The notes below the pieces were generated by a model. That model was not told the DNA's origin, ran no database searches, and saw only the letters and a program-made list of their open reading frames with translations. 42,318 nucleotides of DNA from a virus, in IMG/VR virus record IMGVR_UViG_3300032275_000008, positions 1 through 42,318 of that record; one strand, 5' to 3'. Positions within the stretch are counted from its first letter, which is position 1; each line of letters begins with the position of its first letter. This document shows positions 27,142 to 37,207 of the stretch, piece by piece. The translations under genes and the position numbers were made by a program.

Positions 27142-28292
27142 TGCCAGAATTAATTCAACAACAAACCCCAGATTATGTAGGCAGCATCCTTAAGGGCTAT
27201 GAATTTGCCCAAAAAGCAAAAGCTAATCAATTAACCTTGCTTGCTGCTCAGCAAGAGATGGATATTAACAAAGCAAAATTTGCACAGACTCAAGCTGAAA
27301 ATATTTTATCACAAACAGCCTCAATGGGCGATAGAAACGCCCTTCAAAGACTTGCTGGGTTAAACCCTGTTCGTGCGGAAGGAATAAGAAAGCAACAAGA
27401 TTATAATGATACTCAAGGAGCTAGAGTTTTAGATTCTTATAGTTCAATGCCGCAATATGCCTTTTCTCAAAAGAAATGGGAACAAATGCACAATGAATAT
27501 TTTGAAGCAACAGGTAAAGAATTGCCTTTGCCCTCCGATAAATCACCAGAAGCAATTTTGGAATTTAAACGCCTATCTTCTCGCCTAAAAGGCAGAGAAC
27601 AAGATCTAAAAGAACAATACCAATCAGCGCAAATTAAAACCGAAGGTTTCCAACAAACTAAATATGGCGTTGATATTCAGAAAGGTAAGCAAGATTTGCA
27701 AAAAGGCGCGCTGGATATTATGAAATCTCGTGGCGAGTTATTAAGCGCAGAGCAAGAAAGACAAGCTGCCGCTCAACAAGGTTTAACTCTAGGAGCATTT
27801 AAAAAACAACAAGATAAATTGGGCGAGTTTAGAGGTGACACAATGGCTAAATTGCCTCAAGCAGAGCAAAATGTTCAAACTACTGTAAAATTAGTTGATG
27901 ATTTATTGAAACATCCAGGTTTTAAATCTGCTGTAGGTACAAATATTACTTTAGTTGATAGATTTATTCCGGGAACAGATGCCTCTGGTTTTATGGCTAA
28001 ATACGATCAATTAAAAGGTAAGCAGTTCTTAGAATCAATAGGACAATTACAAGGTTTTGGTGCGTTGTCAAATTTAGAAGGCACAAATGCAACAAATGCT
28101 GCTTCGTCAATGAGTATTTCTACTAGTGAGGCAGAATTTAAAAAAGCCGCTAGAGAATATCAAAGAGTAATGAAGCTTGGTTTAGAAAGAATGAAAAGCG
28201 GAATTGGATATAATGGGCAGCGTCTTCAAATGCAAAATGCAGGAAATACACCTGAAAGCGAAAGCAATATTATCGATTGGGGGTCTTTGTAA
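27141..28292 (+). CDS. DNA ejection protein, P22 gp20-like
   Basis: A 383-aa Gln/Lys/Ala-rich helical protein (PDYVGSILKGYEFAQKAKAN, QQEMDINKAKFAQTQAENIL) of the kind found as the second of three ejection proteins in P22-like phages. It has no membrane segment; long coiled coils dominate. The last base of its stop is the first base of the next start (TAATG). Family assignment rests on composition and position. Confidence 0.7.
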   Translation: MPELIQQQTPDYVGSILKGYEFAQKAKANQLTLLAAQQEMDINKAKFAQTQAENILSQTASMGDRNALQRLAGLNPVRAEGIRKQQDYNDTQGARVLDSYSSMPQYAFSQKKWEQMHNEYFEATGKELPLPSDKSPEAILEFKRLSSRLKGREQDLKEQYQSAQIKTEGFQQTKYGVDIQKGKQDLQKGALDIMKSRGELLSAEQERQAAAQQGLTLGAFKKQQDKLGEFRGDTMAKLPQAEQNVQTTVKLVDDLLKHPGFKSAVGTNITLVDRFIPGTDASGFMAKYDQLKGKQFLESIGQLQGFGALSNLEGTNATNAASSMSISTSEAEFKKAAREYQRVMKLGLERMKSGIGYNGQRLQMQNAGNTPESESNIIDWGSL

Positions 28293-30580
28293 TGGCGGAT
28301 TTAAGGCTTCCTGATGGAAGAATTGTAAAAAACATTCCTGAAGGAATATCCAAACAACAGATTGAACAGAAGCTTATAGGTTCTGGCATGCTGTCTGGGG
28401 ATGAAGAGTGGCTAACTCCAAAAATGTCAATGAGCGAAGCAGCCTTCACAACCGCAACAAACCCCCTTGGTTTTGGTGATGAAATCAAAGCAGGTATTTC
28501 TGCTGGTGTTGCTAAAATATTTGGTGGAGCTGCAACTAAAGATATTGATATTGGCGATTTGTACAGAGAAGCGAGAACTGCTGAAAGAGCTAAACTAGAT
28601 AAGGCTAGGCAAGATTACCCTTCAATGACTGGCATGATTGAAACTCCTTCTAATTTAGCAAGAGGTGCAGTAAAAGGTTTAGAAGAAGTTGGGTCGGGTA
28701 TTTATCAAACTGCTGCTGATTTTGGTGCTGATTTTTCAGGAGCTAAAGCAATACTTAGTAAAATTCGCCCTGATCTAAAGAATGAGATTGAAAGCTTAAC
28801 CCCACAAGATATTTCTAGTATTTTAGGAGAAAAAGCAGCTCAAGATTCTAAAGCAACAGAACAAGAAGGATTGGCATATAAAACAGGAAGATTTGCAGGT
28901 AAAGTTGCTCCTTTTCTTGGAGTAGGGGGAGGTAGCGCAACTGGCTTGGCTGTTGGTGGCGGATTATCTGGTGGTTCGGAATTAATGGAGGATTCAAGTG
29001 CTGGCAAAAGATTAGGATCTGCTGCCATTGGAGCTGTTGCCGCTCCTGTCATTGGAAAAGCTATTAAAGAGATAGTGCCAGCTGCTCAATCATTAGGAAT
29101 TGCTGCTGCTCAAGCCCCTAAAAAACTCTTACAAAAAATAACTGGGATTGATCCAAAAGCAGTAAAAACATTTCAAGAATTAGGAATTGAGCCAACTCTT
29201 GCAGATGTCTCAAACTCTGCTGGCTTACAAAACTTTATCAAAGACGTGCCTTTAGCTGGCAAGCCAATTACAGAAGCTCTACAAAAACAAGTTAATGATA
29301 TTTCTGGGCAGATTCAGAATGTTTCTAAATCTCAAGGCGGATCTTATAACCAAGCTGGTAAAGAAATTGTAAAAGGTGCAGAAAATATCATCGAGAAATC
29401 TAAGTTAAGAGACAAGCAACTTTACGGTAAAGTGGATGAGTTTATTCCTGCCGATAGCCCCGTTTCAATGGATAATACCTTTAAAGCCTTGCAAGATCGC
29501 AAAGTGCAAATCACTAGTGCCGTTAGTGGTGGAAAAGTTGCTGGATATAACAAATTTATCACTGACGCCCAAAATCAATTATCACAAGGCAAACAAATTC
29601 CTTATGATAGTTTGACAGCTTTAAGAAGCGAAGTCGGCACAGCCTTACAAGGTAAATTAGAGCCACAAGAAAGAGCTGCTTTGAATAAGATTTATGGCGG
29701 CCTTACTAATGATATTAAAACAAATATCCAACGCTCTGATTTAGATAAAATTGGCAAACAAAGTGCTTTGCAAGCTTGGGAAAAAGCCAACACTTCTCAC
29801 CGCTTAAGAACTAATTTTATTAAAGATAATATCCAACCTTTGCTAGATAAAGGAACTCCTGAAGAAGTTTACAAATACGCAACCTCCCAAGCTAGACTTG
29901 GTGGCACAAGAGTTAGTCAAATTATGCGCTCTCTGAATGATAATCAGAAAGAATTTATCAGAGGCACTTTAATTCGTGATTTAGGCTTGGCTCAAAAAGG
30001 GGCGCAATCTGCTGAAGCTAACGTATTTAGTCCGCAAAAATTCATGGCTGAGTATTCTACACTTAAAAAGAACGGCACAGAAAAAGCCATCTTTACCCCT
30101 GAGCAAGTGACTGCGTTTAATCGCTTAAATAAAGTTGTTGAACTAACTAAAAACACAGAACAAGCAGGACAACAAAGGCAATTAATGCAAGCAATCGGAT
30201 TGACAAGCGTTGGTGTTTCAACTGGTGGCGCTGGATTGGTTCCTGCACTAGGAGCGGCGAGAATTTCAGCTAATCTAATGACAAACCCTAAGTTCATCAA
30301 CTGGCTAGCAATTACCTCCCAATCTACTCCAAAAGAACTACCAAGGCATTTAAACAGACTGTCAGCAATCACTGCTGCAAATCCTGAAATCAGAGAAGAT
30401 GCCTTAGAGTTTTTATCTGCTTTTGGGATTAATGATTCTGAAGCGTCTCAGCCGAATATGAGTGAAGATGAAATCCGCCAACAACTTTCAAGCCAGCGCG
30501 AAAAAGAGCCACTTCTAATGGACGGAATTAATATTGACGAAGAATCTAAAAAAATTAAACAACGCTTTTACAGAGACTAA
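28292..30580 (+). CDS. Large DNA ejection protein, P22 gp16-like
   Basis: A 762-aa protein. MADLRLPDGRIVKNIPEGIS and KQQIEQKLIGSGML form a small N-terminal domain common in phage ejection proteins. Residues about 190-270 hold Gly/Ala hydrophobic stretches (VAPFLGVGGGSATGLAVGGG) able to insert into membrane; the rest is a long helical body. The largest ejected protein in this group usually crosses the envelope and guides DNA. The true start is ATG 28292; an upstream TTG is inside the previous gene. Confidence 0.75.
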   Translation: MADLRLPDGRIVKNIPEGISKQQIEQKLIGSGMLSGDEEWLTPKMSMSEAAFTTATNPLGFGDEIKAGISAGVAKIFGGAATKDIDIGDLYREARTAERAKLDKARQDYPSMTGMIETPSNLARGAVKGLEEVGSGIYQTAADFGADFSGAKAILSKIRPDLKNEIESLTPQDISSILGEKAAQDSKATEQEGLAYKTGRFAGKVAPFLGVGGGSATGLAVGGGLSGGSELMEDSSAGKRLGSAAIGAVAAPVIGKAIKEIVPAAQSLGIAAAQAPKKLLQKITGIDPKAVKTFQELGIEPTLADVSNSAGLQNFIKDVPLAGKPITEALQKQVNDISGQIQNVSKSQGGSYNQAGKEIVKGAENIIEKSKLRDKQLYGKVDEFIPADSPVSMDNTFKALQDRKVQITSAVSGGKVAGYNKFITDAQNQLSQGKQIPYDSLTALRSEVGTALQGKLEPQERAALNKIYGGLTNDIKTNIQRSDLDKIGKQSALQAWEKANTSHRLRTNFIKDNIQPLLDKGTPEEVYKYATSQARLGGTRVSQIMRSLNDNQKEFIRGTLIRDLGLAQKGAQSAEANVFSPQKFMAEYSTLKKNGTEKAIFTPEQVTAFNRLNKVVELTKNTEQAGQQRQLMQAIGLTSVGVSTGGAGLVPALGAARISANLMTNPKFINWLAITSQSTPKELPRHLNRLSAITAANPEIREDALEFLSAFGINDSEASQPNMSEDEIRQQLSSQREKEPLLMDGINIDEESKKIKQRFYRD

Positions 30581-30582
30581 CT

Positions 30583-31947
30583 ATGGCACAAAGATTTTAT
30601 GAACCAGTGGCAAGAATATTTACTAATGCTGGAGCGGTTGGCGTTGGTTATAAATATTACTTCTATGCAACTGGAACCACAACGCCCGTCACAACTTATC
30701 AAAATGCTGGACTAACTGTTACAAATACTAACCCAGTTTTATCCGACGCAAATGGTCGCTTTCCTGAGATTTGGTATTCTGATTTATCTCAGCTTAAATT
30801 GATTGTTAAAGATTCTTCTGACAATATTTTAGAAACTGTTGACCCAGTAGGGGCGTCCGCTTCAGCTGTTTCTTTGAATGATTTTGACGTGCGCCCAACT
30901 TCTTATTGGGGTTTAACTGCTGGCACATCAACAGCTTTTACTTTGATTGCTAACCCAACAATCAGCGCATATGCTAACACTCAAACCTTTGTTGTGCAAG
31001 TGCATGTTGATTGTGGGGCTGATCCAACTCTAGCAATTGACGGCTTGTCTGCTTTAAATTGGAAAAAATACACTCAGCAAGGCACTAAGGTCGCAATGAA
31101 GGCTAATGACTTAAGAGCTACCCAAAGATATTTTTGTATAAATGATGGCGTTGATATTGTTTGTTTAAATCCGAACTCATTACCAATGCTAGCTGGTTCT
31201 AATACCGCATTAACAATCGCAACTGGTGTTGTAACATTAAGCAATAATTCTAGCTCTTATATTTTAGATACGGAAGGAGCTGCGGCTACTGACGACTTAG
31301 ACACAATTAGCGGCGGACAAGATGGGCAGATTGTTTTTATAACTCCAGCAAGTGCCGCTCGCGTAATTACTGTGAAGAATGGCACTGGAAATCTTAGTCT
31401 GACATTAGGTAAGGATTTCTCATTAGCTGCTACTTCTTTTATAATTGGTCTTAGATATAATTCATCTTTAGCTTTATGGGTACAAATCTTTTCTAGCCCA
31501 GTGCAAGGCGCACTTTTACAATCACAAAGATCTTTGCTTACTACTGCCGCCTCTACTACCGCAGTAATTCCAATTGATAATACAAAGCCTCAAATTACTG
31601 AGGGAGTTGAATATACCACTGTGGTTTTCACTCCGAAATCTACTAGCTCCACTATTAAAGTTACCTTGCGAGGTAATTTCTCGAAAGATACCAACGAATA
31701 CGCCACTATCGCTCTGTTCAAAGATTCTACAGCTAATGCCTTAGCTTCAGCTCCAACTTTCATATCTAGTGGCAGAATAGCTTATACTGAGTTGGTCTAT
31801 TACGAAGCTAATACCACACTTACAGCTAGAACTTATAGAATGAGATGGGGCGCATCTGGCAATACTGCTTATATTAACATGTTATCTAGTGGATTTATCT
31901 TAGACTCTACAATGACCAGCGGAATTGAAGTGGAGGAATTTATTTAA
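30583..31947 (+). CDS. Tail fibre/spike protein with phage-binding N-terminus (454 aa)
   Basis: The N-terminal 90 residues (ARIFTNAGAVGVGYKYYFYA, then LSDANGRFPEIWYSDLSQLK) match the head-proximal domain of podoviral tail fibres and spikes that carries the fibre on the virion. The distal part is Thr/Ser/Ala-rich beta structure, probably a trimer that contacts the host. The next gene, a DUF4376 protein, is often a fibre partner. Confidence 0.78.
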   Translation: MAQRFYEPVARIFTNAGAVGVGYKYYFYATGTTTPVTTYQNAGLTVTNTNPVLSDANGRFPEIWYSDLSQLKLIVKDSSDNILETVDPVGASASAVSLNDFDVRPTSYWGLTAGTSTAFTLIANPTISAYANTQTFVVQVHVDCGADPTLAIDGLSALNWKKYTQQGTKVAMKANDLRATQRYFCINDGVDIVCLNPNSLPMLAGSNTALTIATGVVTLSNNSSSYILDTEGAAATDDLDTISGGQDGQIVFITPASAARVITVKNGTGNLSLTLGKDFSLAATSFIIGLRYNSSLALWVQIFSSPVQGALLQSQRSLLTTAASTTAVIPIDNTKPQITEGVEYTTVVFTPKSTSSTIKVTLRGNFSKDTNEYATIALFKDSTANALASAPTFISSGRIAYTELVYYEANTTLTARTYRMRWGASGNTAYINMLSSGFILDSTMTSGIEVEEFI

Positions 31948-31951
31948 AATT

Positions 31952-32494
31952 ATGAAAAATATACATAAAGCAATAAAAGCAATTTACCCAGACTTTACAA
32001 ACTATTCATATTGTTACGCAAAACCTTGCGGATCTCCTTTAGATAATCCTATTGACGGTTTAATTTGGGAAAATACGGAATTAGAAAAACCGACTTGGGA
32101 ACAAATCGAAAGAAAATTAGCGGATATTGATCTGGAAAATGTTAAGGCTATTAAAAAAGCGCAAATTAATGCCTTGCGTGATACTCGCATGGCTAAAGAT
32201 ATTCTAGGCAAAGTAAACGGAAAAGACTATTATTTCCAACGCAATGTCACCGCAAATCTAGCTTGGGTTAATTACCTAGAAAGCAGCAAAGATATTGTCG
32301 TAACTAACTGGGTAACTGCTGATAATAAGATAATTGATATTAACCAAAATGATTTAGTTTCAATCTGCACTCATATCAGAGACAGAGACACGCAAGCAGT
32401 GATTCAAGCTAGAAAATGTAAGGATGCTTTAGAAAAACTCTCTACCTTGGCAGAAGTGGAAGCTTTCGATATTAATCAAGTTTTTGAGATTTAA
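31952..32494 (+). CDS. DUF4376 tail-fibre-associated protein
   Basis: A 180-aa protein. Residues about 70-180 (AQINALRDTRMAKDILGKVN, YFQRNVTANLAWVNYLESSK, then TALAEVEAF-like end) fit the DUF4376 domain found at the ends of tail fibre or fibre-assembly proteins. The start at 31952 avoids overlap with the fibre gene beyond its stop. A chaperone or tip role for the fibre at 30583-31947 is inferred from position. Confidence 0.75.
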   Translation: MKNIHKAIKAIYPDFTNYSYCYAKPCGSPLDNPIDGLIWENTELEKPTWEQIERKLADIDLENVKAIKKAQINALRDTRMAKDILGKVNGKDYYFQRNVTANLAWVNYLESSKDIVVTNWVTADNKIIDINQNDLVSICTHIRDRDTQAVIQARKCKDALEKLSTLAEVEAFDINQVFEI

Positions 32495-32496
32495 TC

Positions 32497-33435
32497 ATGG
32501 CAGTAAGTGGAACCAATACATTCTCTCAAACAAGAAACGATATAATCAACAGAGCTTTATCAATTCTTGGAGTAAAGACACGCGGCAGAGCATTAACAGC
32601 CGAAGAAGTAAACGAAGCTTCTGATGCCCTCAACTTGTTTGTTAAGGGTCTTAAAAGCGAAGGGGTTTACCTTTGGAAATACGCAGAAGGAACTTTGTTT
32701 TTAACCGTAGGGCAAGAAAGCTACACCCTAAATGGCTCAACAGCTAACGCCTCAGAATCTTTTGTCGAAACCACTGCTAGTGCAGCAGCGGTAAGTGGAG
32801 CTTCTTCTATTGTAGTGACAAGCGCGACAGGATTTGTTATTGGATACAATATTGGAATCATGCAAGATGACGGCGATTTATTTTGGACAACCATTTCTAA
32901 CATCGTAGGCACAACTATAACTTTAACCGTCGCCCTAACAGATGACGTTTCAAGTTCAGCAACTGTTTACGTTTATCAAACCAAGATTAATCGACCAGAG
33001 GCAATAAGTTCTTGTCGGAGAAGAGACTCTTCTGATTACGACACACCAATGACCGAGATGGCAAGAAGTGATTACTTCAACTTAGCGCAAAAAACAAATA
33101 CTGGCCAGCCTACTCAATATTATTATGACAAGCAGTTAACTTACGGAACGCTTTATTTATACCAAGCTCCAGATGATGCAACAAATACAATTAAATTCAC
33201 ATTTCAAAAAATGTTTTTTGATTTCTCCTCTGGAACTGATAGCATTGATTTCCCGATTGAATGGGCTGAAACTTTAGCTTTTGGTTTAGCTTCTCGTCTT
33301 TGTTATGATTATGGAATTGACAAAACAAAAGCAGAATTAATCAAAAGAACTGCTGACGAAATGTTGAGAAATCTAAAAGGATATGATCGCGAAGAGTCTA
33401 TTTATTTCGTGCCAACCTATAATTTGTATCAATAA
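32497..33435 (+). CDS. Tail accessory protein, P22 gp4-like (head completion)
   Basis: A 312-aa protein beginning with the family pattern NDIINRALSILGVKTRGRAL and EASDALNLFVKGLKSEGVYL, characteristic of P22 gp4/tubular A-like adaptors that ring the portal after packaging. The centre contains a beta insertion (SSIVVTSATGFVIGYNIGIM), and the end has IEWAETLAFGLASRLCYDYG. Its stop overlaps the start of the gp10-like gene. Confidence 0.85.
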   Translation: MAVSGTNTFSQTRNDIINRALSILGVKTRGRALTAEEVNEASDALNLFVKGLKSEGVYLWKYAEGTLFLTVGQESYTLNGSTANASESFVETTASAAAVSGASSIVVTSATGFVIGYNIGIMQDDGDLFWTTISNIVGTTITLTVALTDDVSSSATVYVYQTKINRPEAISSCRRRDSSDYDTPMTEMARSDYFNLAQKTNTGQPTQYYYDKQLTYGTLYLYQAPDDATNTIKFTFQKMFFDFSSGTDSIDFPIEWAETLAFGLASRLCYDYGIDKTKAELIKRTADEMLRNLKGYDREESIYFVPTYNLYQ

Positions 33436-34856
33436 TGTTGCAGCAAATTCATTTCGGCGTTAACTCATACAAAGCAAAAAGTGGCTTAGTTTCTGCTGAA
33501 AGGTTAGTTAATTGCTATGCTGAAATTACTCCGCAGACTAGCTCTTTTCCAAATATGGTTTTAGGAACCGCTGGGCTGACTGTCTGGAAAGATACTTCGG
33601 TTTCCTTGCCTGTTTACGGCATGAGAGTTATGGGTGAAAACCTATTTGTAGTAGTTGGTAATAAAGTTTATAAAATAGATTCAAGTAAAACACAGACTCT
33701 TCTGGGAAAAATAACTTCTGAAATTGGTCGTGTAATAATGACTGATAATGGAGACCAAGTTACTATCGAATTACCAGATGGAACTACCTACTATTGCACA
33801 GCAACAGCAAGTTCGCTAACTCAGATTACAGATGGTGATTTTAATGACTCTGGATCAATCACCACTTTAGATGGCTTCACTATCTCGGCACTAATAGATA
33901 GTAATCAATTTCAGTGGTCAGACGTTAATAATACCCAAAACTGGAACGCTTCAAACGCAGCAACTGTTGAGGCTAACTCGTCTAAGATTGTTAGGGTTTA
34001 TCAGAACAATTTAGAGCTTTGGTTCTTTAAAGAGGACATCATACAAGTTTACTATAACACAGGAACTGGTAGCCCTTTATTCCAAAGAAAAGAAGGCGTT
34101 TACATCGAGAAAGGTTGCGCTTCAAAATACTCAGTTGCCACACTAGACAACTCATTCTTCTTTTTAGGAAATGATAGAATCGTTTATCAAACTATTGGCT
34201 ATCAATTAAAACCAATCTCAACCTTTCCTCTTTCTCAAGAAATAGAAAAATACGAAGTCATAAACGATGCTATTGGCTTTACCTACGTTCAAGATGGACA
34301 CAAGCAATATTGCTTATCATTTCCCTCTGAAAACAAAACTTGGGAATACGACATCACAACTGAACTTTGGCACGAAAGAGAAAGCCTTGATAACCAAAAC
34401 AGAGATGGCAGATGGCGGGCTAATTGCCAAGCGTATTTTGCTGGCAAAAACTTAGTTGGAGATTTCCAAACTGGAATTATTTACGAACTAGATCCAGATG
34501 TTTACACAGAAAATGGCACGGTAATTAAAAGAGAAATTATCGGGACAACTATGTTTAAAAACTTTGCTAGAATGAACCTGAATAAATTTGTGGTTATGAT
34601 GGACACTGGGGTTGGTATTGCCACTGGTCAAGGGTCTGATCCTCAAATAGTTGGAAGGTTCTCTGATAATGGTGGAAAAACTTACACTGACGAATTATGG
34701 CAACCAATCGGAGCTGAAGGATCTTTTTTAACTGAATTATTCTGGACTAAGATTGGCGGCAAAGCTCGTTCTTTTATTGCCAAACTTAATTACAGCGAAC
34801 CAACTAAATTTCATGTTGTGGGGGCATTTGTAGAAGTGGAAACGGAAGATGATTAA
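33435..34856 (+). CDS. Tail accessory protein, P22 gp10-like (DNA stabilisation)
   Basis: A 473-aa beta-propeller-like protein of the P22 gp10 family (packaged DNA stabilisation). Recognised by LVNCYAEITPQTSSFPNMVL, the central FQWSDVNNTQNWNASNAATV and SKIVRVYQNNLELWFFKEDI, and the C-terminal DNGGKTYTDELWQPIG. It sits below the gp4 ring and closes the tail tube. Its last bases overlap the next gene by eight. Confidence 0.88.
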   Translation: MLQQIHFGVNSYKAKSGLVSAERLVNCYAEITPQTSSFPNMVLGTAGLTVWKDTSVSLPVYGMRVMGENLFVVVGNKVYKIDSSKTQTLLGKITSEIGRVIMTDNGDQVTIELPDGTTYYCTATASSLTQITDGDFNDSGSITTLDGFTISALIDSNQFQWSDVNNTQNWNASNAATVEANSSKIVRVYQNNLELWFFKEDIIQVYYNTGTGSPLFQRKEGVYIEKGCASKYSVATLDNSFFFLGNDRIVYQTIGYQLKPISTFPLSQEIEKYEVINDAIGFTYVQDGHKQYCLSFPSENKTWEYDITTELWHERESLDNQNRDGRWRANCQAYFAGKNLVGDFQTGIIYELDPDVYTENGTVIKREIIGTTMFKNFARMNLNKFVVMMDTGVGIATGQGSDPQIVGRFSDNGGKTYTDELWQPIGAEGSFLTELFWTKIGGKARSFIAKLNYSEPTKFHVVGAFVEVETEDD

Positions 34857-35154
34857 TCTGCCAAATATTCAACAACCAATAACAGAAGAAAACGGAATAA
34901 CTAAACCCGAATGGAATACTTTTTTTCAACAAATAAAAGCAACCATTAAAACCGACCTAACTATTGATATTGGAGTTCCAAGTATTCAGGAGCCACTGGT
35001 AAATAGTGAGGGAGAAATTAATAGAACATGGTATTCGTTTTTTGAAAAAAGCTATTCTTCAACTGGGGCAACTTTTGGTATTCCTTCAGCGCAAGAAAAA
35101 CTCGGTAGAAACTGGAATAATTTTTTTCAGAGCATGTATCAAGAATTAAAATAA
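34849..35154 (+). CDS. Triple-repeat tail protein candidate (101 aa)
   Basis: The protein contains three copies of one unit: NIQQPITEENGITKPEWNTF (about 4-23), SIQEPLVNSEGEINRTWYSF (about 45-64) and a short SAQEKLGRNWNNFFQ (about 80-94), each ending W-x2-FF or W-x2-F-F with a helix after it. It follows gp10 where P22 has its needle gene gp26. It could be a short needle, plug or adaptor; no family recognised. Confidence 0.55.
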   Translation: MINLPNIQQPITEENGITKPEWNTFFQQIKATIKTDLTIDIGVPSIQEPLVNSEGEINRTWYSFFEKSYSSTGATFGIPSAQEKLGRNWNNFFQSMYQELK

Positions 35155-35193
35155 CACTTGATCTTTTTTATTAACACGGCAAGATTTATTACA

Positions 35194-35237
35194 TTGAGTA
35201 AATGTAAAAATATTATTGCTATAATTCATTTACTTAT
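35194..35237 (+). promoter_or_regulatory. Extended -10 promoter and stem before the second fibre gene
   Basis: TGCTATAAT (35217-35225) is a perfect extended -10 element and the ATG follows at 35238, so the mRNA would have a leader of only a few bases and no ribosome site (leaderless). AGTAAATG (35197-35204) is complementary to CATTTACT (35227-35234), framing the promoter as an inverted repeat. The left arm is part of TTGAGTAAATG followed by TAA. Confidence 0.5.
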
Positions 35238-36836
35238 ATGTCAGGCGGTCTTTCGGTATACAATTCAACCAACCCAAGAGGTCAATCCTCTGCTGCAGAT
35301 TCAATCCCAGTTGTTATTTCTTCAGATCAAACCTCTTTAACACCGGCAGTTCGAGGTAGCGCAGGAATTGTTGTAACTCCAGCACAACAAAAGCTATTCC
35401 GCTGCACTTTTGCCAACACGCAAGCTGGTGCTGATTCAACTTTTTTTAATACAATTGCCACCGGAGCTGGTCAAGGGGTGTCTCAGGCTTCGGGTAACTT
35501 ATTAATCACATCGGGAATCACTGTTAACTCAGAAACGATCTTGCGTTCTACTTCTAGCTTTACTGGTAATACAATTTCTAGAATGCATACAATTCTTTCT
35601 CAAAGGATTGTTAACCAAACATTTTTCCTTGAGTTAGTCGATGTGATAGGTGATGGACTAGTAGCAAACGCGACAAGCGCCACTACTCTTGTTGTAACTA
35701 TCCCAAACAATCCATTTACCGCTGGAAATGTGGGGCAATCTATGTATGTAGGGGCTTTAGCTGGTGGGTTAGTAGGAGTTCCGAATAGATACGCTATCGC
35801 TTCCGTGTCTGGCAATGATGTCACATTTACAGTAGCAGGCTTTTCTGTAACAACGGGTACTTGCTCACTATTTGGCTGGAACTATTACCATACTTCATAT
35901 TCCGGAGTAGGCGTAAACGGCGCTTTTTATGACGCGCAAAGAAAAGGGTGGAACTCTGGTGATACTGGAATAACTACACAAACTACTGCCGCTCCTGGAC
36001 ATATGCTGCTTATGGGCAACGAGGACACGAACGCTTGGGTAGCAGATCAACTTGTTGCGTCAGGAGCAACCACCGCAGTTACACAACGCGGTTCTCGTGT
36101 TTTAAACTTACCTGACGAATCTGCGACGCTCTATCTTCAAATCAGATGTTTGAACGGTTCAACAGCCCCAGCCACTACTACTACTTTTACGATTGGAGCG
36201 GTTTCTGTAGAAAACTACGCTACCACCCCTATAAGTAGTTACAATGTTAAGCCTCAGGGCAGCGCCAATGTTACTCCTGTTCTTATCCCTGGCGGCACTG
36301 TAATTAACTCTGGAACAGTTACAGCCGTTACAACTTTATCTAACGGACAAACAGCGCACTCTTCTGCATCAACAGGTTCTCCTATTAGAATTGGTGGTCG
36401 TGTTAATACAACTTTGGACACAACTTTAATCCAAGGCGATGCTTGTGATGCGTTTATGACTACGGCGGGTCAACAAGTGCAAAAACCATTTGGAACAGCA
36501 GAAAATGATTGGCAATATGCAGCGGCTGCTGGTGGTATTACAAATAGCACCGCAGATGTAGCAATTAAAACCGCAGGTGCTGCCAACATTAGAAACTACA
36601 TAACTTCAATAACTATTATGTCAGAAGCATTGACAACGGCAACGGAATTAGTAATTAAAGAAGGCGCTACCGTTATTTTTAGAACAAAAATCCCGTTAGC
36701 TGGACTGCCATTGACACATGTAGAATTTCCAACGCCATTAAAAGGCGCAGCCGCAACTCAATTAAACGTGGCTCTTTTAACAGCTTCAGCCACAGGCGCT
36801 GTTTATTTCAATGCTCAAGGTTACCAATCATTCTAA
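35238..36836 (+). CDS. Fibre-like virion protein (532 aa)
   Basis: A beta-rich Thr/Ala/Gly/Ser protein: MSGGLSVYNSTNPRGQSSAA at the start, a domain with FFLELVDVIGDG and HTSYSGVGVNGAFYDAQRKG in the middle, and a C-terminal jelly-roll-like part (ITSITIMSEALTTATELVIK). No signal peptide or enzyme motif. Likely a receptor-binding or appendage protein, separate from the fibre at 30583-31947. It lies before the lysis genes and has its own promoter candidate. Confidence 0.65.
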   Translation: MSGGLSVYNSTNPRGQSSAADSIPVVISSDQTSLTPAVRGSAGIVVTPAQQKLFRCTFANTQAGADSTFFNTIATGAGQGVSQASGNLLITSGITVNSETILRSTSSFTGNTISRMHTILSQRIVNQTFFLELVDVIGDGLVANATSATTLVVTIPNNPFTAGNVGQSMYVGALAGGLVGVPNRYAIASVSGNDVTFTVAGFSVTTGTCSLFGWNYYHTSYSGVGVNGAFYDAQRKGWNSGDTGITTQTTAAPGHMLLMGNEDTNAWVADQLVASGATTAVTQRGSRVLNLPDESATLYLQIRCLNGSTAPATTTTFTIGAVSVENYATTPISSYNVKPQGSANVTPVLIPGGTVINSGTVTAVTTLSNGQTAHSSASTGSPIRIGGRVNTTLDTTLIQGDACDAFMTTAGQQVQKPFGTAENDWQYAAAAGGITNSTADVAIKTAGAANIRNYITSITIMSEALTTATELVIKEGATVIFRTKIPLAGLPLTHVEFPTPLKGAAATQLNVALLTASATGAVYFNAQGYQSF

Positions 36837-36868
36837 TTAATTAATTAACTAAAAAAACAAGGAACAAA

Positions 36869-37204
36869 ATGACTAACAGAAATTACAATACTACTTTAGG
36901 AAAACCATTTATCAGAAGTAAAGAAATCATTATTAGATACGGAATTTCCGAATCTGAAAGAGTTAGGTTGACGATTAGCGAAGTCGAAGCCATTGTTGAC
37001 TCCGAAGGTGACACTAATATTATTCAAGGCTACTCAAACAATCTTGATAAAATGATAAGTCTTTCACAAATTGATTCAGAGACTTTTGAATTGATTGATC
37101 CAATTACTGGAGAAGGTATTGGCGAAAGTATGTTATTAAAAGACCTTTTTGTTGGAATAGTTTCTTACATTAGAAAAATCCAAAAAGAAGAAGATTCAAA
37201 ATAG
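36869..37204 (+). CDS. Hypothetical protein (111 aa)
   Basis: MTNRNYNTTLGKPFIRSKEI onward: soluble, mixed alpha/beta, with a final helix FVGIVSYIRKIQKEEDSK. Placed between the fibre and the lysis genes. AAGGAAC precedes the ATG. No family recognised. Confidence 0.55.
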   Translation: MTNRNYNTTLGKPFIRSKEIIIRYGISESERVRLTISEVEAIVDSEGDTNIIQGYSNNLDKMISLSQIDSETFELIDPITGEGIGESMLLKDLFVGIVSYIRKIQKEEDSK

Positions 37205-37207
37205 TAT

